Part shown: one piece after another, positions 7,123-14,443 of the stretch
Layout of the letters: each line of letters starts with the position of its first letter
How positions within the stretch are numbered: the stretch's first letter is position 1
NCBI GenBank assembly: GCA_900545445.1
Contig: UQZH01000034.1
Span: 1-22,560, forward strand
DNA length: 22,560 bases
Source of the DNA: an uncultured Collinsella sp.
GTDB lineage: Bacteria; Actinomycetota; Coriobacteriia; Coriobacteriales; Coriobacteriaceae
Direction: 5' to 3'
Notes under the pieces: model-generated
Database searches by the model: none
What the model was told of the DNA's origin: nothing
The model's input: the letters and a program-made list of their open reading frames with translations, nothing else
Position numbers and translations under genes: made by a program

Positions 7123-7429
7123 GGTGCGCCTCCTCAACGTATGCGTAAATCTCCCGTACGGACGGCCACTCGGCCAGGAACTCCTCGATGCGCGCTCGCC
7201 CGTCGTCCGTGATGCGGTAGTACCGGCGCAGCCGCCCGTTGTGCTCGGCGGAGCGCGCCGTGATGCACCCGGCCTTCTCCAGGCGCTTGAGCAGCGGGTA
7301 GAGCGTCGACTCCGTGAGCCCCATGCTCGCCGGTACGTCCTTCACGATCTGGTAGCCGTAGGACTCCTCGCCGGAGACGGCCGCGAGCACGCAGGCCTCC
7401 AGGAAGCCGCGCTTCATCTGTGCCTCCAT
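7109..7429 (-). CDS. PadR-family transcriptional regulator
   Basis: A 106-residue winged-helix repressor of the short PadR (PadR-s2) type. Residues 5-80 form the DNA-binding domain: RGFLEACVLAAVSGEESYGYQIV, STLYPLLKRLEKAG (recognition helix and turn) and GRLRRYYRITDDGRARIEEF (wing). Start: ATG at 7429 with GAGGAGG 7 nt upstream, preferred over upstream in-frame starts that precede this site. First gene of the PadR-DUF1700-stub operon, and probably autoregulated through the AT-rich dyads overlapping its promoter. Confidence 0.95.
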   Translation of the reverse strand: MEAQMKRGFLEACVLAAVSGEESYGYQIVKDVPASMGLTESTLYPLLKRLEKAGCITARSAEHNGRLRRYYRITDDGRARIEEFLAEWPSVREIYAYVEEAHHDAR

Positions 7430-7446
7430 CCGCACACCTCCTCTCG

Positions 7447-7495
7447 TCATATACTATGCTATACACACTATACGATGCAAGGTATTAGACGTCAA
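7447..7495 (-). promoter_or_regulatory. sigma-70 promoter and putative PadR operator
   Basis: On the minus strand, -35 TTGACG (7495-7490), a 17-bp spacer and -10 TATAGT (7472-7467) form a near-consensus promoter 38 nt upstream of the padR start codon. Just downstream lies GTGTATAGCATAGTATATGA, with repeated TATAG/TAGTATA half-sites that partly form a dyad around the transcription start, as expected for a PadR autorepressor site. The operator part is inference. Confidence 0.65.
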
Positions 7496-8050
7496 CTCTC
7501 ATCGCGAAGATTCTCCGGCCCCTGCGCGCTGCGAACGTGATATCGCGGGGCGGTTGGCATTATGCATGAAACGTCAAGTAACGCTCTTTTGATCCACTTC
7601 CACTCGGCCCCATATGCCTTGTACAACACCCCCCTTCAACCTTGGGTTCAAGGGAGCCGCTAGGCTGGGCGTGCCGGACGGTAAGGTCCTGGACGCGATG
7701 GTGGACTTCTCCGATGCCATAGGGGTCATGGGTCTACGCCGATGGAGGCCCACGCACGCGGCAGGGCTCGCCCGTCACCGCTGGTCGCCGGACGGTCCCC
7801 ACGCCCCGCTCGCCAACGCGCAGGCGACAGCAGCAGTCCAGCGCTAGCTGGAGACGCCGGAATGCCCAGAAGATGCGTTTCCCATCACTGCGACAGAGCT
7901 TTTTGCAGGGGTGGCAATTTTTCCTAATATCGAGGTCAGCTTGGCTTCGGTAGCCACCTTGAGAGCATCGCCAATAGACTCTTCCTTTATGCGTTCGGCA
8001 TAATCGTAGGCAATACCCAAAAATTCCAGTCCCGAGTAACAGGAGTACAA
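7496..8050. other. Low-coding intergenic stretch
   Basis: No confident gene. A hairpin-capable repeat at 7632-7654 (CCCTTCAACC / GGTTCAAGGG, one mismatch, 3-nt loop) lacks a T tract on either side. A plus-strand frame at 7614-7847 has no ribosome binding site and no recognisable domain. On the minus strand 7844-8020 a short coding-like fragment is described separately. Confidence 0.4.
7844..8020 (-). pseudogene. Unidentified coding-like fragment
   Basis: The minus frame ends in LGIAYDYAERIKEESIGDAL then KVATEAKLTSILGKIATPAK and GNASSGHSGVSS-stop, about 58 residues. Composition and codon choice look like genuine coding sequence, unlike the frame upstream of it. It could be a very small gene (weak TTG start) or the 3' end of a lost gene. 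No family recognised. Confidence 0.25.
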
Positions 8051-9091
8051 TTGCTGCCAGTGTTGCCAGCTGTTGGGAGATGGAAGATGGACTGCGATGG
8101 CTACCCATGCGTTCCCATGCCGTTGATGTGCACCGCCTTTGTGCCGGGGCAGATTGACGCTGCGGTTGCAGGCATTTCCGACCCCAATTCGCGTGCCATT
8201 GCCACGGCAGAAGCGCTGTACTTTCGCGGACAGGCCACGCTCGCCGCCGAGGCAGCACGCCCCTATCTTGACGCCACCGACCCCGCACTGCGCTATTCCG
8301 CATGCCTTATCTGCGGATATGCCAGTCTGTCGCTCAATCGTATCGCCGATGCCCGCCGTTGCCTTGCGGGCATCCTCGATACGCCAACTGACGAGGAATC
8401 GCCCGCCGTCCACGCCACGCATATCCTATTCGTCTCCGCCGCGAGCGTCCTGCTGCACTTGCCTTCCCCGCATTCCGCCGAAGAGTTTTATCCGCTTGCG
8501 GCGCATCTGCCCGAAGGCCTGCGCCTGTTCGCCAGCTACGTGATGGCGCATGCCCTGTACCTGCGCGGCGAATATGGCCGCAGTCTGGGCATGGCGGAAA
8601 ACGCCCTGATCATGAAACAGGGAAGTTATCCCATCTCGGAGCTGTTCCTGCACTTGTCGGCTTCCATGGCCTGCATGAGCCTCAAGGACATCGACACCGC
8701 AAAGGCACACTTCGGAGCCGCTTGGGACGTTGCGCGTCCCGACGGCCTTATCGAACTCATCGGCGAACACCACGGCCTTTTGCAGGGGCTTATCGAGGCG
8801 TGTCTAAAAACGCGATACCCTGACGACTTCGCGCGCATCATCGAGATTACGTATCGATTCAGCTACGGTTGGCGGCGCATCCACAACCCCGATTCGGGCG
8901 AGGACGTGGCCGACGATCTAACGACCACGGAATTCACCATGGCCATGCTCGCCTGTCGTGGGTGGACCAACGCCGAAATCGCACGCCATATGGGAGTATC
9001 GCCGGGCACCGTCAAAAACCGCCTATCAGGAGTGTATGCCAAGCTTGGTATCGGAACTCGCGCCGAGCTGGTTGCCCACATGTTGCGCTAG
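8051..9091 (+). CDS. LuxR-family transcriptional regulator
   Basis: A 346-residue regulator. Residues about 30-270 are helical, TPR-like repeats (Ala-rich, e.g. AEALYFRGQATLAAEAARPYL and SLGMAENALIM), probably a signalling or protein-interaction domain. The C-terminus (about 283-346) is a LuxR-type helix-turn-helix: LTTTEFTMAMLACRGWTNAE, IARHMGVSPGTVKNRLSGVY and AKLGIGTRAELVAHML. Start uncertain: TTG at 8051 with AGGAG 5 nt upstream, or ATG at 8087 with GGAG 7 nt upstream; the homologous part seems to begin later (near MCTAFVPGQ), so the shorter form is equally possible. No ligand domain recognised and no obvious target next to it. Confidence 0.85.
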   Translation: MLPVLPAVGRWKMDCDGYPCVPMPLMCTAFVPGQIDAAVAGISDPNSRAIATAEALYFRGQATLAAEAARPYLDATDPALRYSACLICGYASLSLNRIADARRCLAGILDTPTDEESPAVHATHILFVSAASVLLHLPSPHSAEEFYPLAAHLPEGLRLFASYVMAHALYLRGEYGRSLGMAENALIMKQGSYPISELFLHLSASMACMSLKDIDTAKAHFGAAWDVARPDGLIELIGEHHGLLQGLIEACLKTRYPDDFARIIEITYRFSYGWRRIHNPDSGEDVADDLTTTEFTMAMLACRGWTNAEIARHMGVSPGTVKNRLSGVYAKLGIGTRAELVAHMLR

Positions 9092-9341
9092 CGGTCAGAC
9101 TGCCCGACATATCGAAAGCGTCCCGGGGGCCCGACGCCTTCGCGCGCTCAAATTGGACATTTTGGCCATCGAACAGCACTACCGCCACGGGACACCTTCT
9201 CGCAAAGACAGCAACGTCCCCCTTACGGCAGTCGCTGCAGCACTCGCCTTGGCAGGCGCCGGCCTCGTAGCCTACAGCGCCCGCCGCACGGCACTCGAAA
9301 CCGACACCGCCAATGAGGTCAATTCGGATAGGCCTCGCTAG
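9092..9341 (+). pseudogene. Orphan C-terminal fragment with membrane anchor
   Basis: Immediately after the LuxR gene, one frame reads ARRLRALKLDILAIEQHYRH, then a hydrophobic segment (PLTAVAAALALAGAGLVAYS), a basic ARR stop-transfer and an acidic tail to TAG at 9341. This looks like the end of a membrane-anchored protein, but no upstream part exists in this frame because it runs into the LuxR gene. A start at TTG 9153 (63 codons) is possible but has no clear ribosome binding site. Either a decayed gene or an unrecognised small membrane protein. Confidence 0.35.
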
Positions 9342-9447
9342 CCCCTAGTTACATGTCATTATGAAAATCATGTCTGTCACTGCGCGCACGGTGTTCCGCT
9401 GTACCCGAAACCGCGCGAGGCACTGCTCCGCTTTTCGCACGCCAGAA

Positions 9448-9479
9448 AGGGCTGGCCCCGATAACTCGGAGCCAGCCCT
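9448..9479 (-). terminator. Hairpin terminator of lipoprotein gene
   Basis: The perfect 9-bp stem AGGGCTGGC / GCCAGCCCT, with a 14-nt loop, lies 30 nt past the stop codon of the minus-strand lipoprotein gene and is followed on that strand by TTCT. The T tract is short. Confidence 0.65.
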
Positions 9480-9508
9480 GAGTCGTCTGACGTGGGGATC
9501 GCAGTCCG

Positions 9509-10525
9509 CTACTTGAGCTTCAGTGCCTCCATCATAGGCACGGCGGCGTCCCAATCGATCTTCCAGCCAATCGACACGCGGACGGTCTCGCCCGTCGCGG
9601 GAGACGTCGCAAACAGCGTATGGCCGTTGTCGGGACCGGTAAAGCGCAGCCACGTTATGCCGTTGTACTCGACCTGGTCGGTTGTTGTCTCCTTGCCTTC
9701 GTAGACCTGCTCTAGGCTTGCAACCTCTTCCTCCGGCGAACGCGGGAAGATACTGATGTGCAGGCGTCCTCCAGTCTCGTCGTGGAAGAAGTCTGCCTTT
9801 TCGTGCTCTTCGTTGGACGAATCCAGCGCGTACCCATCGGCAGCCTCGATACTGTACGATGCGCAATCGATGCCGGTCATATTGGCCGCATCACCAGAAT
9901 CGGCCACACCGCCGGCAGCCTTGAACTCCTTGGTCTCGCATCCCGTGGTGTCAAAGTGCATGGCCTCATGATTCTTGGCGGGGGCGTAAGCGTCTACGAA
10001 CTCGACAGTGATGGACCCGTAGTACGCTGTCTTGGGCGCCCAGAAATACACGTACTCAACGGTCTCGCCCGGGCCGATATCTGGCCTCTTGGAAAGATCG
10101 ATGCCCTCGTGAAGCTCATCGGGAGCCTCGCTTGCAACGTAGTCGAGCACGGCCGCCTTGCCAAAAGTAAACAACGGGTCGCCTGCCTCAAGATCGCCCT
10201 GGGCAGCATGCACGTTAAAGGAGTTAAACGTCCTGTTCTTTGCATTGTTGTTGGTGATCTTGACGTGCAGGTAAAAGCCGTCCTGCAGCTTAGCGTCACC
10301 GCGATAGAACGTACCGTGAGCCACCGACTCATAGGTAATGCCAGCCACCTCGACCGTCTGCGAATCATAGGTCTTGGCCTTCTTGGACTTCTCCTGCACA
10401 GAGCCGTTCCCGCCCGAGCCACTCGGCGCATTGCCGCCGCAGCCAGCAAGCGTACACGCCAGCACGGCCGAAAGCATCACAGCGGGAATTCCTAACAGCA
10501 GCTTCCTTGTCACGGGCTTCATCAT
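9509..10525 (-). CDS. DUF5067-like surface lipoprotein
   Basis: A 338-residue lipoprotein. The signal peptide MMKPVTRKLLLGIPAVMLSA leads to lipobox LAGC (lipidated Cys29). A Gly/Ser-rich tether (GGNAPSGSGGNGS) follows. Residues about 60-190 look like an immunoglobulin-like DUF5067/DUF4352 domain: the GFYLHVKITNNNAKNRTFNS strand pattern and GETVEYVYFW. The second half (about 200-338) is less recognisable. No Cys after the lipobox apart from two in the middle (GCETK, DCASY). Start: first of two adjacent ATGs, with AAAGGAG 8 nt upstream; the upstream frame to 10648 is not supported. Function unknown; domains of this type are typical of Gram-positive envelope lipoproteins. Monocistronic. Confidence 0.85.
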   Translation of the reverse strand: MMKPVTRKLLLGIPAVMLSAVLACTLAGCGGNAPSGSGGNGSVQEKSKKAKTYDSQTVEVAGITYESVAHGTFYRGDAKLQDGFYLHVKITNNNAKNRTFNSFNVHAAQGDLEAGDPLFTFGKAAVLDYVASEAPDELHEGIDLSKRPDIGPGETVEYVYFWAPKTAYYGSITVEFVDAYAPAKNHEAMHFDTTGCETKEFKAAGGVADSGDAANMTGIDCASYSIEAADGYALDSSNEEHEKADFFHDETGGRLHISIFPRSPEEEVASLEQVYEGKETTTDQVEYNGITWLRFTGPDNGHTLFATSPATGETVRVSIGWKIDWDAAVPMMEALKLK

Positions 10526-10939
10526 CCTCACCGCTCCTTTCGGCTTGCAGCTCATCCGTTGCCCGAGTCGCAAGTCGACTCCGTGACATCGGCTTCCACT
10601 ATGAGCGTATGACGAAATGCGGCACAGGCGAAGTGACCCGTGGCCCAACTAGCAACCGCCCAGCATCCCCTATGGACCAAAAAGGCTCGTATACGCACGC
10701 CCTCGGCCCATAAAATGAGACGCCTGTCCCAATGTTCGATTTGAGCCATCCACGCGGCACTTTTCGACAAACGTATCCAGCCGCAAACAAAATGAAGCGG
10801 GCTCATCCGTCTTCAAACTTACTCGGGCAGAAACGAGTAAGTGGAATTCATCGGTAAGGAGCGTGGCTCACCCGCATTATTAAGAAGACGCTCAAGGCGC
10901 CCGAGCAGCGCAATGATTTAGATAGGCGTCCACCGCCCG
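10526..10939. other. Intergenic region
   Basis: About 410 bp without a supported gene; frames on both strands lack ribosome binding sites and recognisable domains. The only structure seen is the inverted repeat at 10817-10842. Confidence 0.5.
10817..10842. repeat. Perfect 9-bp inverted repeat
   Basis: ACTTACTCG and CGAGTAAGT are separated by 8 nt. On the minus strand it lies about 100 nt past the DUF4143 ATPase stop codon and is followed only by TTG, so it is either a weak terminator for that gene or a protein-binding dyad. Confidence 0.5.
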
Positions 10940-12148
10940 CTATTCGACATCCGACCCCTCCCCCATCAGCCATCGGGCGAGGTCGACCACCTTAATCCCC
11001 TCATAATCAACAGCCTCGTGCTTTGTTCGCGCAATGACCATCTTGGGATACGCATCACGTATCGCAAGCAGAGGTGCCACTTCGCGCTCAAAGGTTTCCT
11101 GACGCGAAATGTCATCGCTAACTTGGATATACACTCGCTCATCGCGACGAATTGCCACGAAGTCGATTTCCTTCTTATAAAGCACCCCGATATAGATTTC
11201 CCAACCGCGTCTTAGGAGCTCTAAAGCGACCATATTTTCATATACATGCCCGAAGTCGAGTTTTTTAGTTCCAAGTTTTGCGTATCTGATTGCATGATCC
11301 GATAAATAGTATTTATCACCCGAAGCGAGGTACTTTTTACCGCCTACGTCATAGCGGCGCACTCGATAGAACGCAAAAGCCTGGCAAAAGTATCCGAGGT
11401 ACTGGGCGAGCGTTGCCACGGAAACGCGCGTTCCGGCAGCATCCAGCGCAGCCGCAATCCCACTAACAGAAGATATGTTACCGATATTGTCCATTAGGAA
11501 ATCGCATGCACGTTCTAGTTGCACTTTGTTACGAACCCCATGCTTTTCTTCCACGTCACGCAAAACCAAGACATCTAGCACGTTCGCAATATATCGATAG
11601 CGAGCTCGCTCGCTAGGATACAAATACGAGCCAGGCATTCCGCCCTCTCTCAAATATCGGTCAAGCGCTTCGTCCGGGTTATGAATTCCGTGATATGTCG
11701 AAAACTCAAGCAAGGAGAACGGAAATACTTCGACCTCATATGTCCGCCCGCGAAAAAGCGTCGCCAAGTCACTCGAAAGCAAGAATGCGTTGGAGCCAGT
11801 AACGTAGATATCGTATTTACCCGATGCATGAAGGCTATTGACCGCTTTTTCGAACCCAACGCAGGTTTGCACCTCATCAATCATCACAATGTTATCGAGA
11901 CCCTCGCAATAGCTTTCCTCAACGTAGCGATGCAATGCTCGATAATCCGTTAGTTCCTCGAATTCGAGGAGATTGAAATTGATGCGGATAATATTGGCAT
12001 CGGGGCCGGCCTCACGAATGCGATCGGCAAGAGCTTCCAGTAGAACAGATTTGCCGCACCTACGAATGCCGGTAATAACCTTGATGTCCGGCGTTCCCTT
12101 AGCGCCAAGAAGCGCTTCCATATATTGAGGACGTTCGATAATCTTCAT
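10940..12148 (-). CDS. AAA ATPase with DUF4143 domain
   Basis: A 402-residue P-loop ATPase of the archaeal-type/DUF4143 family. N-terminal AAA domain: Walker A GIRRCGKS (27-34), Walker B IVMIDE (Asp91/Glu92), sensor-like YVTGSNAFLL. The middle (about 200-270) is a helical/winged-helix region. The C-terminal DUF4143 domain (about 270-400) is PD-(D/E)XK-like, with KYYLSDHAIRYAKLG, YENMVALELLRRG and a KKEIDFVA motif. Proteins of this family are common in anaerobes; their cellular role is not established. Complete length. Start ATG at 12148, with only a weak GGTGATG-type site upstream. Upstream DNA is conspicuously AT-rich and holds repeated GTTCTAYTAAAT elements. Not in an operon; divergent from the topoisomerase genes. 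Confidence 0.93.
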   Translation of the reverse strand: MKIIERPQYMEALLGAKGTPDIKVITGIRRCGKSVLLEALADRIREAGPDANIIRINFNLLEFEELTDYRALHRYVEESYCEGLDNIVMIDEVQTCVGFEKAVNSLHASGKYDIYVTGSNAFLLSSDLATLFRGRTYEVEVFPFSLLEFSTYHGIHNPDEALDRYLREGGMPGSYLYPSERARYRYIANVLDVLVLRDVEEKHGVRNKVQLERACDFLMDNIGNISSVSGIAAALDAAGTRVSVATLAQYLGYFCQAFAFYRVRRYDVGGKKYLASGDKYYLSDHAIRYAKLGTKKLDFGHVYENMVALELLRRGWEIYIGVLYKKEIDFVAIRRDERVYIQVSDDISRQETFEREVAPLLAIRDAYPKMVIARTKHEAVDYEGIKVVDLARWLMGEGSDVE

Positions 12149-12157
12149 ATCATCACC

Positions 12158-12241
12158 GTTCTATTAAATAAAAGCTCTTCTGATTTGTTTTTGTTTAGTA
12201 TATATGAGGTTCTACTAAATGGAATCAAATTTCTATTGATT
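12158..12241. promoter_or_regulatory. AT-rich region with repeated GTTCTAYTAAAT motif
   Basis: GTTCTATTAAAT (12158-12169) and GTTCTACTAAAT (12209-12220) match at 11 of 12 bases and are 51 bp apart, about five helical turns. A perfect inverted repeat AATCAA-7-TTGATT lies at 12223-12241. All are upstream of the minus-strand DUF4143 ATPase and probably regulate it; the regulator is unknown. Confidence 0.5.
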
Positions 12242-12280
12242 TCATTCAGCTATTTTTTCCAATATCGTATTATCAGTCTA

Positions 12281-12301
12281 TATACTCCGAACGATTGTTC
12301 G
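12281..12301 (+). promoter_or_regulatory. -10 element and LexA (SOS) box
   Basis: A -10-like TATACT (12281-12286) is followed 1 nt later by the 14-bp palindrome CGAACGATTGTTCG (12288-12301). This matches the Gram-positive LexA operator consensus CGAAC-N4-GTTYG in full, and its position just after the -10 is a classical repressor position. It is about 100 bp upstream of the topoisomerase subunit B start codon. No strong -35 is visible. LexA binding is inferred from the consensus. Confidence 0.7.
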
Positions 12302-12400
12302 ATGGATTTCGTGTTGGTTGGAATCGTCTGTGGGCTGGGCTATGCTACCTTGACTATCTATATGACTTAAACGCAGCAAGGGAGCACCGAGAGAGCGAGT

Positions 12401-14398
12401 ATGGCAAAAAACACCGCAAACTATGGTAACGACAGTATCCGCCAGCTCAAGGACGAGGAGCGCGTACGCCTGCGCCCTGCCGTCATCTTTGGCTCGGACG
12501 GGCTCGACGGCTGCGCGCATGCCGCCTTCGAGATCCTGTCCAACGCCGTTGACGAGGCGCGCCAGGGCTACGGCAAGCTCATCACCCTTACCGCCTTTCG
12601 CGATGGCTCTATCCAGGTAGAGGACAATGGCCGTGGCTGCCCGCTCGACTGGAACCCTTCCGAGAAGCGCTTTAACTGGGAGCTCGTCTTTTGCGAGCTC
12701 TACGCCGGCGGCAAATACAACAACAACCAGGGCGGCGACTACGACTTCTCGCTCGGCACCAACGGCCTGGGCTCCTGCGCGACTCAGTACGCTTCCGAGT
12801 ACATGGATGTCACGGTTTGGCGCGACGGCAACAAGTACTCCCTACACTTTAAGAAGGGCAAGGTCGTCGGCGCCAAGAAGAAGGCACTCGAGATCGAGCC
12901 CAGCGACGAGAACCGCACCGGCACCACCATCAAGTGGCGCCCCGATCTTGAGGTCTTTACCTCCATCAGCATTCCCCACGACTGGTATCGCGAGACCATG
13001 CGCCGCCAGGCCGTGGTCAACGCCAACGTGACCTTCCGCCTGCGTATCGAGGGCGACGACGGCGAGTTCTCCGAAGAGGATTTCTGCTATCCCAGGGGCA
13101 TCGAGGACTACGTGCTCGAAAAGGTCGGTACCGACTATCTCACCGAGCCCTTCTTTATCGAGGCTGACCGTCGCGGTCGCGACCGCGAAGACCTGCCCGA
13201 TTACAACGTAAAAATCACTGCTTGCATGTGCTTCTCGCGCACCTTCACGATGCAAGAGTACTACCACAACTCATCGTGGCTCGAGAACGGCGGCTCGCCC
13301 GAGAAGGCGGCCCGTAGCGCTCTGACCAGCGCCATCGATGCCTACATTAAGCAACAGGGCAAGTACAACAAAAACGAGAGCGGCATTAAGTGGCAAGACG
13401 TCCAGGACTGCCTGGTACTGGTGACCAACTGCTTCTCCACCCAGACGTCCTACGAAAACCAGACTAAGAAGGCCATCAACAACCGCTTTATCCAGCAGGC
13501 CATGACGGCCTTCTTTAAGGAGCGTCTCTCGACCTACTTGATTGAGAACAAAGACGCCGCCAACAAGATCATGGAGCAGGTGCTCATCAACAAGCGCTCG
13601 CGCGAGAACGCCGAGAAGACGCGCCAGAGTATCAAGACCAACCTGCAGCAGAAGACCGACATGGCCAACCGCGTGCAGAAGTTCATCGACTGCCGCTCCA
13701 AGGACAAGAGCCGTCGCGAGATCTACATCGTAGAGGGCGACTCGGCAGCAGGCGCCATTCGCACCTCGCGCGATGCCGAGTTCCAGGGTGTCATGCCCGT
13801 CCGCGGTAAGATCCTCAACTGCCTGAAGGAGGACTATCCACGCATCTTTAAGTCCGACATCATCATGGACCTCATGCGCGTGCTGGGCTGCGGCGTGGAG
13901 ATCAAAGACAAGCGCATCAAGAACCTCGGCGCCTTTGACCTGGACAACCTCAATTGGAACAAGGTCATCATCTGTACGGACGCCGACGTCGACGGTTATC
14001 ACATCCGCACGCTCGTGCTCACCATGCTCTATCGCCTGGTGCCCACGCTCATCGACGAGGGCTACGTGTATATCGCCGAGTCGCCGCTCTACGAGATCAA
14101 CTGCAAAGAGAAGACCTACTTTGCCTACACCGAGCTCGAGAAGAACGGCATTCTTAAGGAGATCGGCGACCAGAAGTGCTCCATCAACCGCTCCAAGGGT
14201 CTTGGTGAGAACGATCCGGACATGATGTGGCTCACCACCATGAACCCCGAGACGCGTCGTCTGATCAAGGTGGAGCCCGAGGACGTCACCAAGATGGAGA
14301 CCATGTTCAACCTGTTGTTGGGCAATGACGAGGCAGGCCGCAAGCGCCATATCTCCGAGCACGGCAAGGAATACCTCGACCAGCTGGACCTGCAATAG
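12401..14398 (+). CDS. Type IIA DNA topoisomerase subunit B (GyrB/ParE-like)
   Basis: A 665-residue ATPase subunit. The GHKL ATPase domain has Glu44 (AAFEILSNAVDEA, catalytic base), VEDNGRG with Asp75, the ATP-lid motif GTNGLGSC (119-126) and the transducer QTKKA (354-358) carrying the catalytic Lys. The TOPRIM domain shows EGDSAAG (445-451), MPVRGKILN (465-473) and TDADVDGYHIRTL with the metal-binding DxD (527-531). The length (short, no 170-residue insert) fits the Gram-positive type. It is divergent from canonical GyrB (FGSDGLDGCAH in place of YIGS-type motifs) and resembles the second, ParE-like enzymes of clostridia and coriobacteria. Co-transcribed with subunit A 45 nt downstream. Forms the A2B2 enzyme that passes one duplex through another using ATP. 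A LexA-like box precedes it. Confidence 0.93.
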   Translation: MAKNTANYGNDSIRQLKDEERVRLRPAVIFGSDGLDGCAHAAFEILSNAVDEARQGYGKLITLTAFRDGSIQVEDNGRGCPLDWNPSEKRFNWELVFCELYAGGKYNNNQGGDYDFSLGTNGLGSCATQYASEYMDVTVWRDGNKYSLHFKKGKVVGAKKKALEIEPSDENRTGTTIKWRPDLEVFTSISIPHDWYRETMRRQAVVNANVTFRLRIEGDDGEFSEEDFCYPRGIEDYVLEKVGTDYLTEPFFIEADRRGRDREDLPDYNVKITACMCFSRTFTMQEYYHNSSWLENGGSPEKAARSALTSAIDAYIKQQGKYNKNESGIKWQDVQDCLVLVTNCFSTQTSYENQTKKAINNRFIQQAMTAFFKERLSTYLIENKDAANKIMEQVLINKRSRENAEKTRQSIKTNLQQKTDMANRVQKFIDCRSKDKSRREIYIVEGDSAAGAIRTSRDAEFQGVMPVRGKILNCLKEDYPRIFKSDIIMDLMRVLGCGVEIKDKRIKNLGAFDLDNLNWNKVIICTDADVDGYHIRTLVLTMLYRLVPTLIDEGYVYIAESPLYEINCKEKTYFAYTELEKNGILKEIGDQKCSINRSKGLGENDPDMMWLTTMNPETRRLIKVEPEDVTKMETMFNLLLGNDEAGRKRHISEHGKEYLDQLDLQ

Positions 14399-14443
14399 CA
14401 GCAAATCGATAACGACGGCCCATAAGAAGTTCAAGAGGAAATC

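Noticed and set aside
9758..10495. 245-residue plus-strand ORF
   Set aside because: Antisense to the DUF5067-like lipoprotein gene, which has signal peptide, lipobox and ribosome binding site.
12125..12370. 81-residue plus-strand ORF in the AT-rich promoter region
   Set aside because: Its first part is antisense to the ATPase start, it has no ribosome binding site, and the DNA is occupied by promoter and operator-like elements.
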